DNA of 64,000 bases from Diphasiastrum complanatum (taxonomy: Eukaryota > Streptophyta > Lycopodiopsida > Lycopodiales > Lycopodiaceae). Location of the stretch: the NCBI GenBank assembly GCA_029204225.1, contig CM055092.1, positions 20,498,036 through 20,562,035 of the forward strand, read 5' to 3'. A program made the translations under genes and the position numbers. Below, piece by piece: positions 22,266 to 33,625 of this stretch (position 1 is the stretch's first letter; each line of letters begins with the position of its first letter). Below the pieces are notes generated by a model, which did not search any database, had not been told where the DNA came from, and worked only from the letters and a program-made list of their open reading frames with translations.

Positions 22266-23040
22266 TTAGAAATTATTTTGTGCGTACCCTTTGATCACCA
22301 ATCTTGCTTTGTGCTTTGCTATACTTCCATCTGCATGGTACTTAGTCCTGTATACCCATTTGCAACCAATGGGTTTCTTGCCAACTGGTGGTTCTACTAA
22401 GTCCCATGTGCTATGCTTAGCAATTGACTCCATCTCCTCTCCCATGGCCTTGATCCAAATGTCATCATCCTTCGCTTCACCATAAGTCGAAGGTTTTTTG
22501 CTTTGAATAATGCTAGATAAGAGAGCATAATTTGCTTTATACCTTTTAGGTAGTATCTTCTCTCTTGTTGATCTTCGTAGCTCTCCCTGGTTAGATGATC
22601 CTGGAAAGTCATCTATGTCGCGGATCTCCATCAATCTCTCAAACCACTTAGGGAGCTTTCTGTTAGGTGATCGGCTTCCTGGTGAAAATGTATCCCACGA
22701 TACATCGTTCTCCTTGCATTTGTCACCTGTAACTTCAATCCTTCTTGCACCAGAAGGTTTGTCCCTACCTCTCCAACCTATTTCTTGAGGTTGAGTAGTA
22801 GTATCTTCAGATGTATCCTCATGTTCATTACTCAGAAGGTCAATGAATGGATCATCATCAGGTGGTATTCTCACTATACCATCTTTCCCACTGGATGTGT
22901 CTATCTTCTCAGCATCCTCGTCTTCATACATCTTGGATTCATCAAAGATACCATCTCGGCTTATATGGATTTTGTTTTCGACTGGGTCAAAACATCTCTA
23001 GCCCTTCACACGATCATCATATCCTAGGAATATGCACTTG
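22266..23040 (-). pseudogene. F2 integrase-RT linker and RT N-terminus; RT core deleted
   Basis: The minus frame 22931-22266 covers an acidic linker with DPFIDLLSNEHEDTSE, a RRSTREKILPKRYKANYALL stretch, DDIWIKAMGEEMESI, CKWVYRTKYHADGS and KARLVIKGYAQ, where it ends. The next recognisable residues are the start of RNase H, only some 45 bp on. About 200 residues with the YVDD centre are therefore absent. Confidence 0.85.
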
Positions 23041-24136
23041 ATAGCTTTTACATCAAGTTTACATCTCTCTTCCTTAGGAATGTGTACAAAGGCCTTACAT
23101 CCAAAGATTCCCAAGTGGTTCACCTTTGGCTTCTTCTTTGTGAATGCTTCCTCAGGTGTTATCTTTGGTATGGCAATTCTAGGACTTCTATTTTGAAGAT
23201 AGATTGCTGTGCTACATGCTTCTGAAAAAAAAATCTTTTGGTAGTTTCATCTCAGCTAGCATAGATCTGGCACTTTTCACAATCGTATGATTTTTGCGCT
23301 CAGCTACACCATTGAGAGTAGGAGTATGAGCTTGCATAAATTGTCTTTTAATCCCACATTGATCACAAAGATCATTGAAGTCATTAGACTTATACTCACC
23401 TCCACTATCTGATTTTAGGACTTTGATCTTCCTTCCTGTCTGATTTTTGACCAAGTTTTTGAAGTTTTTGAAGTTATCAAATGCATCTGATTTCTTCTTC
23501 AAGAAGTAGATCCACGTCTTTCGTGACATACCATCAATAAAGGTCATGAAAGAGAAGGCTTTTCCTAAGGACATGGTCCTCATAGGCCCGCATAAATATG
23601 TGTGGATTAAATTCAGGATGTTCTTTGCTCTTGCAACACCCCCTTTATTGAACTTTTCTCGATGCTGCTTCCCATATACACAAGATTTGGACATCAATTT
23701 CAAGTGATCTTCTATGGTAGGCAGTCATGTTACCATCTCCAATTTTCTCATCAAACTGAGGCTTCCCAAGTTCAAGTGAACAAGCCTCTTGTGCCACAAC
23801 TCAGCTTGCGAAGGAATGGATGATACAAGTCCATGTTGCCCCTTGATTGTAACTTTCAAACTGTACAATTTTTCTCATCAAACTGAGGCTTCCCAAGTTC
23901 AAGTGAACAAGCCTCTTGTGCCACAACTCAGCTTGCAAAGGAATGGATGATACAAGTCCATGTTGCCCCTTGATTGTAGCTTTCAACCTGTACAATTTTG
24001 TATTGGGCTCTCTTACTCCATTCGCAATAACTTTGAACTTTTGGTTTGCATCCTTCACAAAGCAATGATCATGGGCGAATTCTACTTTCAAGTTTTGATC
24101 AGTAATGACTCCAACAGAAAATAGATTTTTCTTCAA
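23041..24136 (-). pseudogene. F2 pre-integrase and integrase
   Basis: Frame 24136-23801 reads KKNLFSVGVITDQNLKVEF and ELWHKRLVHLNLGSL, the pre-integrase zinc region. Frame 23703-23212 is the integrase core with KSDSGGEYKSNDF and NGVAERKNHTI. A 126-bp in-frame tandem duplication (about 23742-23867 and 23868-23993) repeats the HKRLVHLNLGSLSLMRKI region. The core ends at KLPKDFFF with a frameshift; the C-terminal part continues in pieces to 23040. Confidence 0.85.
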
Positions 24137-25214
24137 ACCTGGTACGTAAATACCTCCCTGATCATCCTGCTTTTGCCATCAGGCAGTTGGATTCAAACTA
24201 TGCCTATCCCCTTGATCATGCACACCTCACCATTTGCTTGTGAAACAGATGTTCCATTATCCAACACCTTCAAACTACTGAACCAATTCTTGTTACCTGT
24301 CATGTGTCTTGTGGCTCCTGAGTCAATATACCATGCTTGATCATCTTGATTAGATGACAATGCAGATATGAAGACGCTGGGGTCTTCAATCTCACCCTCA
24401 TCGACAAGGTTACCTACTTGTTTTGGTTTTCCCTTGCCTTGTTCTGCCAGGAATTTGCGACATTGACTCTTCCAATGGCCCTTTTTACCACAATGGAAGC
24501 ACTTGTCTTTCTTCAGTTTTGCTGGAAGATCCATCATCCTCCTGAGACTTGGCAAATTGTTTCTTAGACTTCTTCTTCCCTTGCTCTTGCCTTGTTTTTG
24601 GCGTGTCGCAAGTGCCTGATCGTCAGTATTTTGACGTCTAGCTTTCACCATTTCTCATCATTGCTCTTCCTGTATCAAGATTCATGTGAGCTCATCAAAG
24701 GTTGGCAATCTTTCTCTTGATGCTATTCCGCTCACAAACATCTGATAGGGTTCTGCAATGCCGCATAATGCATTATGCACTAGCTCCACATCACGTATGC
24801 GCTCTCCAATAGAATGCAGTTCATCTCTCATTGTCTTGATTCTAGTCATATACGTCTGAATGTGCTCTCCTTGCTCCATGCGGGCACTATTCAACTTTGA
24901 CTTCAGAACAAATTTGATGTCTCGAACTGCTCCTTTAACACATCCCATGCCTGTCTGGGTGTAATAGCATTACAAATGTGGGTAATGATGTGATCCTTCA
25001 CTGACAAGATAATGAAGGTCAAAGCTTTCCTCATCGTTTTGTCGAACACTTTGATGTCTGCTTCATTTGGCGGCCTTCTCTCATCACCTATGATGACTTC
25101 CCACACACCTTTCTCCATCAGTATGTTTTTCATTTTGAATTTCCACACTGCATAGTTGGAAGTCCCGTCCAATTTGCTACTTTCACTCAAAATGGACTCT
25201 CCCGTGTTTGCCAT
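24137..25214 (-). pseudogene. F2 gag, zinc knuckle and protease
   Basis: Gag starts at 25214 (MANTGESILSESSKLDG, NYAVWKFKMKNIL). Frame changes occur near 24930 and 24670. Later gag has ARMEQGEHIQTYMTRIK. The zinc knuckle is CFHCGKKGHWKSQC and the protease WYIDSGATRHMTG (frame 24651-24193). All key zinc and protease residues remain, but three frame breaks prevent expression as one protein. Confidence 0.87.
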
Positions 25215-26515
25215 CGCAAAACTGCTTGAAACTTTTGCCTTAGGCTAAGAACAACATGTCGAGGCCAACAGTGATGTCAAAAGTTGAAAATAATGACCTG
25301 CACTTTTTTTCTTTCCAGGCCACTTGCCACTTTTCCACCAATTTGAAAGCCAAATCAGCGTCGCCTTCCGAAATGCACTCAGTCGTCAACTCCCAACAAC
25401 ATGTCCAATGGAATGGTGAAACCACTTCTGGCATACTCTGAACACTTTCTCCGCTGCAATCACTCTGTTTTACTATACCGTACTTGCAGGTACAGTCCGG
25501 GTGCCCTTCATTTGGAGGTTATAGCCTTTCATTTAGGTCAAAATGGGCAAAGGACCCAAAAATAGGGACTTTTCTAACCTTTGAACTGTTTCTTCACTTT
25601 GAAAAAACTTCACTCTTCACTTGTGAAGGGACCCAACTCAACTTTCAGTATGAAAATTTTTAATGAAGTTGAAGGCCAGAATGCACTTCAATTCTTCAGG
25701 GCCCTGTTCAAAGCTCATCCAATGGCTGAACCAGATCTTGTAGTACAAATTTCTTTCCCATCACAGATTCTGGACCGTTGATTTATTTGACACCTCATCC
25801 AAAGGTCCAAACTGCATCTGGGCATCGAACCATGCTCTTGCAGTCGCTATGGTCTTCAGTACACTAAGTTATCTATTGCATTGGGTGCGCGAACAGCCCG
25901 CGACCACCCTGCCTGCAGCCGCGCCTCTCTTCTCTGAAAATTATAGATTAAACTCTCATGTGGATCGTTTTGAGCACAATCTGAGGCCTGGAGCAGGGTC
26001 ACCCTACTGAATCCATGACTGTAGAGTGTTCAATCGGGAAATTCCGTGGAGAAACGGTGATTTTAGCTCAACTTGACAAAGTGGCTTTTTTTCACCTTTT
26101 TACCCGCAAATCTGCTAGGTTAACTGTCTGGAGACAAATCTCTGACATAAACCTCAAAATCTCTCCATGGCTGGTTGACAATGTGATTAGCTTCCTTCCT
26201 GTCCTTACGGCATCCAAAACGGTGCACAAACAACGAAGAAATCACCAATTACATATAAAAACCGTAACCCCAAGCCCGGTTTCAATTTTCAGCTGGCTTT
26301 GAAATTGTCAATTTTTTGCCAAATTTTTCCCTGTCTGATGCTATGCACAGGCTAATAATCTCTCTGTTGAGCTTAGCAAGCCTCTATAAATTAGAAATCA
26401 TTCACCAGTGCTTCTCTTTCCGTCCTCAACCCGCCGTAAAGCCCCGAACTCTCAGAAGACAGTTCTCCCGAAGCTCTCTTCAACGGCAACACTATACTGT
26501 GTACACTCCCTATAC
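25215..26515 (-). other. F2 leader, 1.3 kb, origin unclear
   Basis: The leader is long for copia and its texture is unlike the neighbouring AT-rich copia DNA. No protein is recognised; short ORFs at 25434-25240 (minus) and 26015-26302 (plus) show no motif. A TATA-like CTATAAA lies at 26384-26390 on the plus strand, antisense to the element. It could include captured host sequence, which is only a guess. Confidence 0.4.
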
Positions 26516-26528
26516 GGATCTGATACCA
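26516..26528 (-). other. F2 primer-binding site
   Basis: The minus strand reads TGGTATCAGATCC directly after the LTR, a Met-tRNA-type PBS with one mismatch to TGGTATCAGAGCC. Confidence 0.8.
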
Positions 26529-26804
26529 ATTTAGAATTTGCTTTGCACAGGAACACAGATCATGCTACACAGTAACACAGACAGAAAATCACTCTCTTCA
26601 GCAAGCTCACATAGCAACTGTATTTTTCAAAATGAAATTACACTGTACATATAGTTGTTCACTCAGGCAACCCATGCATGACCCAGGTTGTCGTTGCCGG
26701 GATGCGTGTCCCGTCGATTTGCCTCGTGACGAGGCCAACTAATCCTTATCCACTGATAGGACCCACAATACAGTAACACAGTGATTCTAACTTTAATTCA
26801 AACT
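26529..26804 (-). repeat. 5' LTR of F2 (276 bp)
   Basis: This aligns with 21375-21624 except for a 28-bp insertion (CACATAGCAACTGTATTTTT region near 26612) and scattered substitutions. The ends read ATTTAGAATT and AATTCAAACT. The TSD GAAGG follows at 26805. Confidence 0.85.
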
Positions 26805-28139
26805 GAAGGTTCTCTTGGAACAATATCCTTGTCTTTGATATCGACGAACTGATCCTTGATAAAGACTGTATCTCGGCTATACAAGACTTGCTAGGTATCG
26901 GGATCATACAGCTTGTATGTGTTATCAGATGAAGTATATCCAATTAGGATGGTCTTGAGACCTTCAAAGTCAAATTTCTTCCTCGTTTCTTTCGGGATCT
27001 ACGCGTAGGCAACGCATCCGAACACTCTTAGTTCTTCAAAGAAGGCTTAGAGCTTGTCCACACCTTGTGGGGTGTCTTGCCTGAGAGGGCTTTGGTCGAA
27101 CATCTATTCCAAATGTAAGATGCAGTGCTTCTTCCCATATGGAAGGTGTACAAGATTCCAAGTTTTATTATCTATCAAAGCATCAAACTCTACTTGCATT
27201 ACATCTCTCCAAACTTGTGATCTACTTGCACCTTCATAACATGATGGCTCTTCAAGCATTGTGGTTAGAAAAGAGTAAGAGGTAGAAGGAGATGTGTCTT
27301 CCCTTTTCTTTTCTTAATCATATGGCATGTGTTGTTGTCGAACAAAATTCGAATGCCAAGATCTGTCATCTTGGAGACAGATAGCAGATCTTTTCTGATT
27401 GAGGGCACATAGAGTGCTCCTGGCAGCTCTGCTTGGCCTGAGAATGTTTGCAGCTATAGAGTGCTGATGCCTTTGACATCATGTCTGCTCCCATCACCTA
27501 GAATCACTACTATGTTGTTTTCAAGCTCACGAAAGTCGATCAAGAACTTCTTGTTGTAGGTGATGTGTGATGTTGCTCCTGAATCAATGACCACATTGTA
27601 GTTGTGTTCAGTGTAGCTGGTTGAAGCTTCATCGAGTATCGTGAAAGCTTCGTCACCTCTATCAGCAACCTTGGATGACTCTGCAACATTATCAACTGTT
27701 ATGGTGCTGGGACCTGGTGCTCCTGTCCTGAAGCAACGAGCTAGGCAAATATCGTTTTGATCTTCTTAACGTGATGATCCAACTGGTTGCCATCCCATCG
27801 TATGGATTGCAGTTGATTGTGAAGGTGCATGACTGAAGCCGCAGTCCTCACTTCATACTTCTGTTTTAATATTTCCCATGTTGCATGGCTACTTTTGCAA
27901 TCTTCAATTTGCATGAGTAGATCTTCATTTATGGACAAAACAATGATCGTCATTGCGCGCTCATCTTTTCTGATCCATTCAGCTCTCCTTGGGTCTCCCT
28001 CTAGAGGCTGCACTTCTGAGAGTTCGATCACCGACCAGATGCCTTTGCCCTTCAAAAGTGGTTTGATTTTGAATTTTCAAATTTTGTAATTTGCACCATC
28101 AAGACTGATTGCTACTCTTGTCTGGACTGTTGTAGCCAT
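26805..28139 (-). pseudogene. Copia element F1: gag, protease, rearranged integrase (5' part)
   Basis: From 28139 down: gag begins MATTVQTRVAISLDG, then after a stop LKGKGIWSVIELSEVQPLEG and RTAASVMHLHNQLQSIRWDGN (to 27741). Protease follows (NVVIDSGATSHITYNKKFL, LPGALYVPSIRKDLLSVSKM). Where the integrase core should be, 27320-27150 instead reads LEEPSCYEGASRSQVWRDVM and DALIDNKTWNLVHLPYGKK, an RT N-terminal segment. Integrase resumes at TASYIWNRCSTKALSGKTPH, VFGCVAYA, IGYTSSDNTYKLYDPD. Several in-frame stops are present. Confidence 0.8.
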
Positions 28140-28190
28140 ATTGTGTTGTCTAAAGAATCACTGCTTAGATATCAGTAGTAATAACCTGTT

Positions 28191-28202
28191 GCTCTGATAC
28201 CA
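28191..28202 (-). other. F1 primer-binding site
   Basis: GCTCTGATACCA as given, the complement of TGGTATCAGAGC. It lies 50 bp upstream of the F1 gag start and next to an LTR end beginning TGTCGTGAAAC. Confidence 0.8.
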
Positions 28203-28698
28203 TGTCGTGAAACTGTTTTTTTTTCGTTTTCATTTTCGTTGTCACGAACAATTTTGTGTCTTTGAATTTTCTTTTGCGCGGAAGTTTAACGAGAACCTAG
28301 ACACGTGACTGCACATCATAGAAGACATTCTATTCTAGCAATCAAGACAGATGGCACAAGACAAGGAGATGCACAAAAAATAGAGCAACTGTATTATCAG
28401 TTTGATTTGAGAGCGAGATCGTTAGTGTCTCGCTCGTTGGCGGCCTGACGCTCTGCTCTTTCGCTGTGTTCTGTTCGTTGGCAGACTTTCATGCACAACT
28501 CTTTTGCTTCTAGTATTTTTTTTTTCTGCTCTACTCGCTATGTCTCTCTCTGTTTCTTACAGAAATTCTATCTATTCTCTTATATTTTTATGATCCAGAA
28601 AGGATAGTTTATATTTATATCTCCACTATGTGGAGTTTACAAGATGGCTAAACGTAGAATCACAAGACTAGTTAAGGCTAATTAGCTAATCAGTTACT
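28203..28698 (-). repeat. 5' LTR of F1, right boundary approximate
   Basis: The LTR starts TGTCGTGAAACTG at 28203. A related LTR remnant lies at 39180-39580, sharing CATTGGCAGACTTTCATGCA-like sequence and TCTGCTCTA blocks. The right end is set only by the start of element I coding sequence near 28710. Confidence 0.6.
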
Positions 28699-28709
28699 CT
28701 CTGTTGTTG

Positions 28710-31700
28710 CCACTCATTTCAGCTGGGCGTGAAGTCTACGACTTCAAGCCCATTGAGCTGCCAGCTAGCAGTGCGAAAGAAGGAAGGTTCAAATAGCAGA
28801 GTGGAGACAAGAAGACATGTGTGAGATGCAAATGCGAAGGACATACTATCAATTTGTGTTGGCTTAATTAAAAAATTGAGTGTATCCACTATCATAAGAA
28901 GGGTCGCGTAACCATGGACTGCCGCTAGAACCCAAGAAACAAACAAGCTCAAAGCAGATAGGAGAACAATAATAGTTCGTCCTATGTCGAGGAGCCAGAG
29001 AGCTCAAAAATGGACGAAGAAAGAGCGAATCATAGAAATTCGACCGCCTATATCTATGTAGACATGTGTATAGTATCAACACCTAACACACATGAGGTAA
29101 TCCTTGATTCAGGAGCTATCTCACACTTCATTACATCAAGGCAAATCATGTCTGATTTTCGAAGTGTAGATCCATCAAGATTTATTGTTCTTGGAGATGG
29201 ATCAAAGCATCAAGTGAATGGTATTGGTTCACTATGGCTCAACACAAATGGTAGAGACAGACGACTCGAAGATATTCTGTTTGTGCCTACACTGCAGCAG
29301 GACTTGCTATCAATGGCAAAAATAGCTGATGCAGGGATGCGTGTAACTTTCTCATATGAAGCATGCAATGTTGTTGATGCAAGTACTAGTATACGTATCA
29401 CTCAAGGTAGAAGAAAAGACAATCTGTATCACTTGAAGATACGCCTACCTATAGAACAAGTACATCAGACCCATGATGATTTGTCAAATATTCTATGGCA
29501 CATGAGACTATGCCATATGAATTCAATGACAGTATATCAAGCAAGCCATCATGGGACAATCACAAGGGTGAGCATCTCGAATGCAACCAGTTCGATGACC
29601 TGTGATGCATGTATGAATGTAAGATGTCACGTACTCCTTTTGTTAAAGACTCCTACAAAACTATAAAGATTCTGGAGCTTTTACATTCAGACATCTGTGG
29701 ACCTTTTAACGTGATCGCAGTAGGAGGCTCAAAATATTATATCACCTTTATTGATGATTATGGTAAGTTTGCCAGAGTCTACTTCATTCACAACAAATTA
29801 GAAGCATTTGACAAATTCACAAAGTATGTGAATTGGGCAGAAAGAAGCACAGGAAGTAAGGTGAAGTAGATCAGAACAGAGCGAGGAGGAGAATACATCT
29901 CAAACCGATTCACTGATTTCTGCAATGATTGTGGAATCATTCATAGAAGAACTGCATCTTATACACCACAACAAAACGATGTTGCAGAAAGAAAGAACAT
30001 GACTCTAATGGAAGCTGCCAGGTGCATCATGGCCTATTCAAAGGCTCCAAGAGTGTTGTGGGCTGAAGCAGTAGCTAAAGCTACTTACATTCAGAATAGG
30101 ACAGAAAAATTTGGTGTTCCTCACATGACACCACACAAATTATGGTGGGGTAGAAAATCCAATCTGACTCATATTCGAATCTTTGGCTATGCAGCATATG
30201 CACATGTTCCTGACAAGCTTCGAAAGAAGCTTGATGAGAAAGCAGAGCAGGGATATCTTGTAGGATATGCCAATCATTCGTCATACTACGAGTCTATATG
30301 CTAGAGAAAAACACAATGAAGATAGTCAGAGAGATTAACTTCGATGAGAGAAGAACGATGGCCAACGATGATCCTGTCAGTTATGAAGTCCTTGAAAGAT
30401 AGTACTATGATCTACCAACTATGATATAGGGAGCAAAGGACGAACACTCAGACGAAGATGTTCAAGTCTCACCTCATTCGAGTGACAAATCAAATGAAGA
30501 AATATTTGCAAGCCAGACTACTGCTACAATGCTTGTAAACCGAAATGGTTCTGAACCCAACAGATCAGATAAAGGCAAGAGCATTGTAGTACCAGAAGGA
30601 TCTCCTAGAAGATCGACAAGAGAACGAAGAGCGCCAGCAAGATTTGTGCCAGGTAGCACAATTTCTACGTCAGAAGAGTTTTGTGCATTTAGTGGAGAAT
30701 CACAAACATTCGAGGAAGCGATTGAATGTCTAGAGAAGGACAAATGGATCCAAGCCATGAATGAGAAGATGGAATTCATGAGAAAAAATCAGGTATGGAC
30801 GTTGCAACCATTACCAGATAAGCTAAAGACTATAAAACGCAAGTGGGTATACAAGCTGAAGTATGGACCAAATGGAGATATTTCTAAATATAAAGCCAAA
30901 CTTGTAGCGAAGGGATTTTCTCAGAGATATGGTATTGACTATGCTGAGACCTTCTTTCCTATGGTGAAATATTCGTCCCTACGTCTATTGTTTGCATGTG
31001 CAGCTGCTCATGATCTCAGGATTCACATCGTGGACAAAAAGACAACGTTCTTGCATGGTGAGCTAGACGAAGAAGTCTACATGAATCAACCTCCAGGCTA
31101 CATTTCAAATTCACTTCCTACTTATGCATGCATGCAGAATGCATAGGAGTATCTACGGTCTGAAGCAATTAGATCGGCAATGGTATAAGAAGAAAGATCA
31201 AGCCCTGAGATCTTTAGGATTCAAGCCACTAGTAGCTGATTCCAATGTCTATGTAAGAATTATAGATGGGAAGATCATCATTGTAGTTGCATATGTGGAT
31301 GACACTCTGATACTCTGGAAAAGTGAAGAGCTTCTTACTGAGGTGAAGTATGACATCTCGAAACATTTCGAGATTGCAAACCTGGGAGAAGCCAGATGTT
31401 ATCTTGGCTTACAAATTGACAAGGACTATGAGGGAGGTAAATTGTACCTTCATCAGTCCAAATATACCCAAAAAATTCTAGAAGATTTCGGGATGCTAAA
31501 TTGCAAAGGAGCAAATACTCCAATGCTTGTAGGAACAGTCTTGACAAATGAAGATTGTTTGAAGATTGAAGAAGAAAGAGAATTGATGTAGCATACACCA
31601 TATAGGAAGATGATCGGATCAAAGATGTATCTTGTAGATAATACACGTCCTGACATTGCTTATGTCATTTTCAAGATGAGCCAATTCAATACTAATTCAG

Positions 31701-32380
31701 GCTTGACTTATTGGAAGATTGTGAAATGAATCTTGCAATACCTTCAATTAATGAAGGATTTTGGATTGTGTTATTCTCGTGATACATGGTTCCAGATGCT
31801 TTCCTACAGTGATGTCAACTGGGCATCTGTCAAGGATGACTGCAAAAGTGTCTCAAGAAGATGCACCATCGTAGCAGGAGCAACAATTCTCTAGGTCAGC
31901 AAGAAACAAACAATTGTGGCTCAGTCATCCTGTGAAGCAGAGTACATAGCAACAACAAAGATGGCCAATGAAATCATTTGGCTCCAACAGTTCCTTGACG
32001 AACCGGACAAAACAAGGAATGAGCCTCTAGTCTTGCAGATGGACAATACATCCGTAATACATCTGACAAAGAAAATTTTGTGTTTCACTCAAGGACGGAA
32101 CACATCGCAATCAATTACCACTTGATAAGAGATCTGATCGGGAAGAAGATGCTGCAAACTACTTTCATTGGAACGAAAGAGATGGTTGTTGACATTATCA
32201 CAAAGGCCTTAGACAAAGGTCTGTTTGAGAAACAAAGGAGCAGTCTTGGAGTCATCAAGCTACCATGCTTTGAGAGGGAGTTGAAGAAACAAAATGTTTC
32301 TATTACCAAAGCTTTGCTAGCTTTCAACCGAAGGTCAAAGAACTCAAAGCGACATGAAAATCTTCGTGATACTTTTTGAC
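28710..32380 (+). pseudogene. Copia element I: gag end to RNase H, heavily broken
   Basis: In order: zinc knuckle CVRCKCEGHTINLC (near 28820), protease VILDSGAISHF (29100), pre-integrase LWHMRLCHMNSM, integrase HSDICGPF with stop-broken RTERGGEYIS and NDVAERKNMTL, FGYAAYAHVPDK, linker with RRSTRERRAPARF, RT (DKWIQAMNEKMEFM, KWVYKLKYGPNGD, KTTFLHGELDEEVYM, catalytic AYVDDTLIL) and RNase H (SSCEAEYIATTKMANEI, MDNTSVIHLTKK, then HIAINYHLIRDLIGKKML). At least six frameshifts or stops separate these. The C-terminal tail KKQNVSITKALLAFN also occurs at 38703-38990 and 58583. Elements J and N are close relatives. Confidence 0.88.
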
Positions 32381-32464
32381 CTTCATGCTCCAAATGATCA
32401 AGAAGATCATACAAGTACCATGAAGTACAAAACCTTGATCTGATATGATGACGTCAGCAGAAGA

Positions 32465-32901
32465 GTGTTAGGACACTCTTGTAGTCCATGATTAGTTATA
32501 GATTGTTTAATCTATCTAATCAGAGATGCTACTCTGAATGTATGTAGCTACTAGATGCATAAAAATACATGTAGTAGCAGATAGAAAACATACAGAATAC
32601 AAGTTCGACTGTGAGCGAGACAATTTTGTAAGCAGTATCCATAGAGATCCAAGAAGTTTGCTAGTAAGCGAGACATTTTTCGTGGGAGAACGCCACTTCT
32701 CTCATGCCAATGCCCTATTGGGTCTGTCATACAATGCTCGAAATCAATAGAGGATCAACTGAATGAATTGTTGTATGCTATTGTTCGTGTCTCTCATTCA
32801 CTTGTTTTATCAATTCCACACACTGGTTCAATTTTGTTGAATGTTGTATTAATCTATAACGTAGATCAGCAATGTGTGTTTACTTTTTGTAGGATTGTAG
32901 G
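32465..32901 (+). repeat. 3' LTR of element I, interrupted on its right
   Basis: The LTR starts TGTTAGGACACTC after a purine-rich GCAGAAGAG. It matches the inverted LTR at 38127-38702 through GGATTGTAGG, where element L begins at 32902. About 80-85 bp of the expected right end are absent here. A third, shorter copy is at 46375-46813. Confidence 0.8.
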
Positions 32902-33625
32902 TGTGAAGTTTTTAGCACTTGTGAACTTCACCACACACCCTACAGGATCTTACTGAGGTGTTGTGATTGCACAAGATTGATCAAAGAACAGTATGCTTGA
33001 AAAATATAAGGCAAGAGCACAATGGCATACATCTGATGAAAAAATCTAACTCCTCACTATGAGAAATGAATGTCAGAAATAATTCTAAGTGCTCAATATG
33101 GGAAACAGAGGCTGCTCTTGGCTAGAGAGAGAAATTCAATCATAGAAAACTCGGGTAGAGAGAGAATGAGTCCAAAACACCAAAATCTCAATATTCACAA
33201 TAATGGCAAAACATGCCAAGATTTTTCTACATGAGAGAGACTCGAATTTCTACAGTGGAGTTGCATGGAATGTCCACTTAACTGAACTAATTCACCTACC
33301 AGTGATTCACATGTGTAACTGCATGCATGGATATTGCATGTACTGCATGTCAATTCATAAAACTACCTAGACACGTGTAGATCACGAAAACCACTTTGCA
33401 TGTTGCATGCACTGATTGCATGTGGATTGCATGCATACAGTATGACATTGCATGCTATCTAAGCAACTGCATGTCATCAAAATTGAACCTATCTAACTAA
33501 ATCCGAGCTATAATAGAAGGCTATGTGCTCAATTCACATACCTTCTATGTACAACATGAAATTTAGTAGAAATCATCATGGACATGGCCCCAAACTTGAG
33601 ATAGGAAGATAATATAATCTTCACA
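32902..33625 (-). repeat. 3' LTR of element L (724 bp)
   Basis: The ends TGTGAAG and CTTCACA form an inverted repeat, with purine tract GGAGGAG upstream on the minus strand. It contains CTCGGGTAGAGAGAGA near 33151, also seen twice in the LTR of element G (44401-45059). It lies inside the element I LTR. The 5 bp before it are GTAGG; the partner TSD was not found because L is truncated. Confidence 0.75.

Larger units (their letters stand above)
21375..26804 (-). mobile_element. Complete copia element F2, inserted in F1 with TSD GAAGG
   Basis: The element is 5,430 bp with LTRs at 21375-21624 and 26529-26804, a PBS next to the 5' LTR, and a perfect 5-bp duplication GAAGG at 21370-21374 and 26805-26809. 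The F1 linker reads through once F2 and one GAAGG are removed. The LTRs differ by about a dozen substitutions and one 28-bp indel, so it is not recent. Unusually, the LTRs do not end in TG/CA: on the minus strand they begin AGTTAGAATT or AGTTTGAATT and end AATTCTAAGT or AATTCTAAAT. Confidence 0.88.

Noticed and set aside
28191-28202. TGGTATCAGAGC sites read as tRNA gene fragments
   Set aside because: They are short, lie directly next to LTR ends, and have no cloverleaf around them, so they are primer-binding sites.
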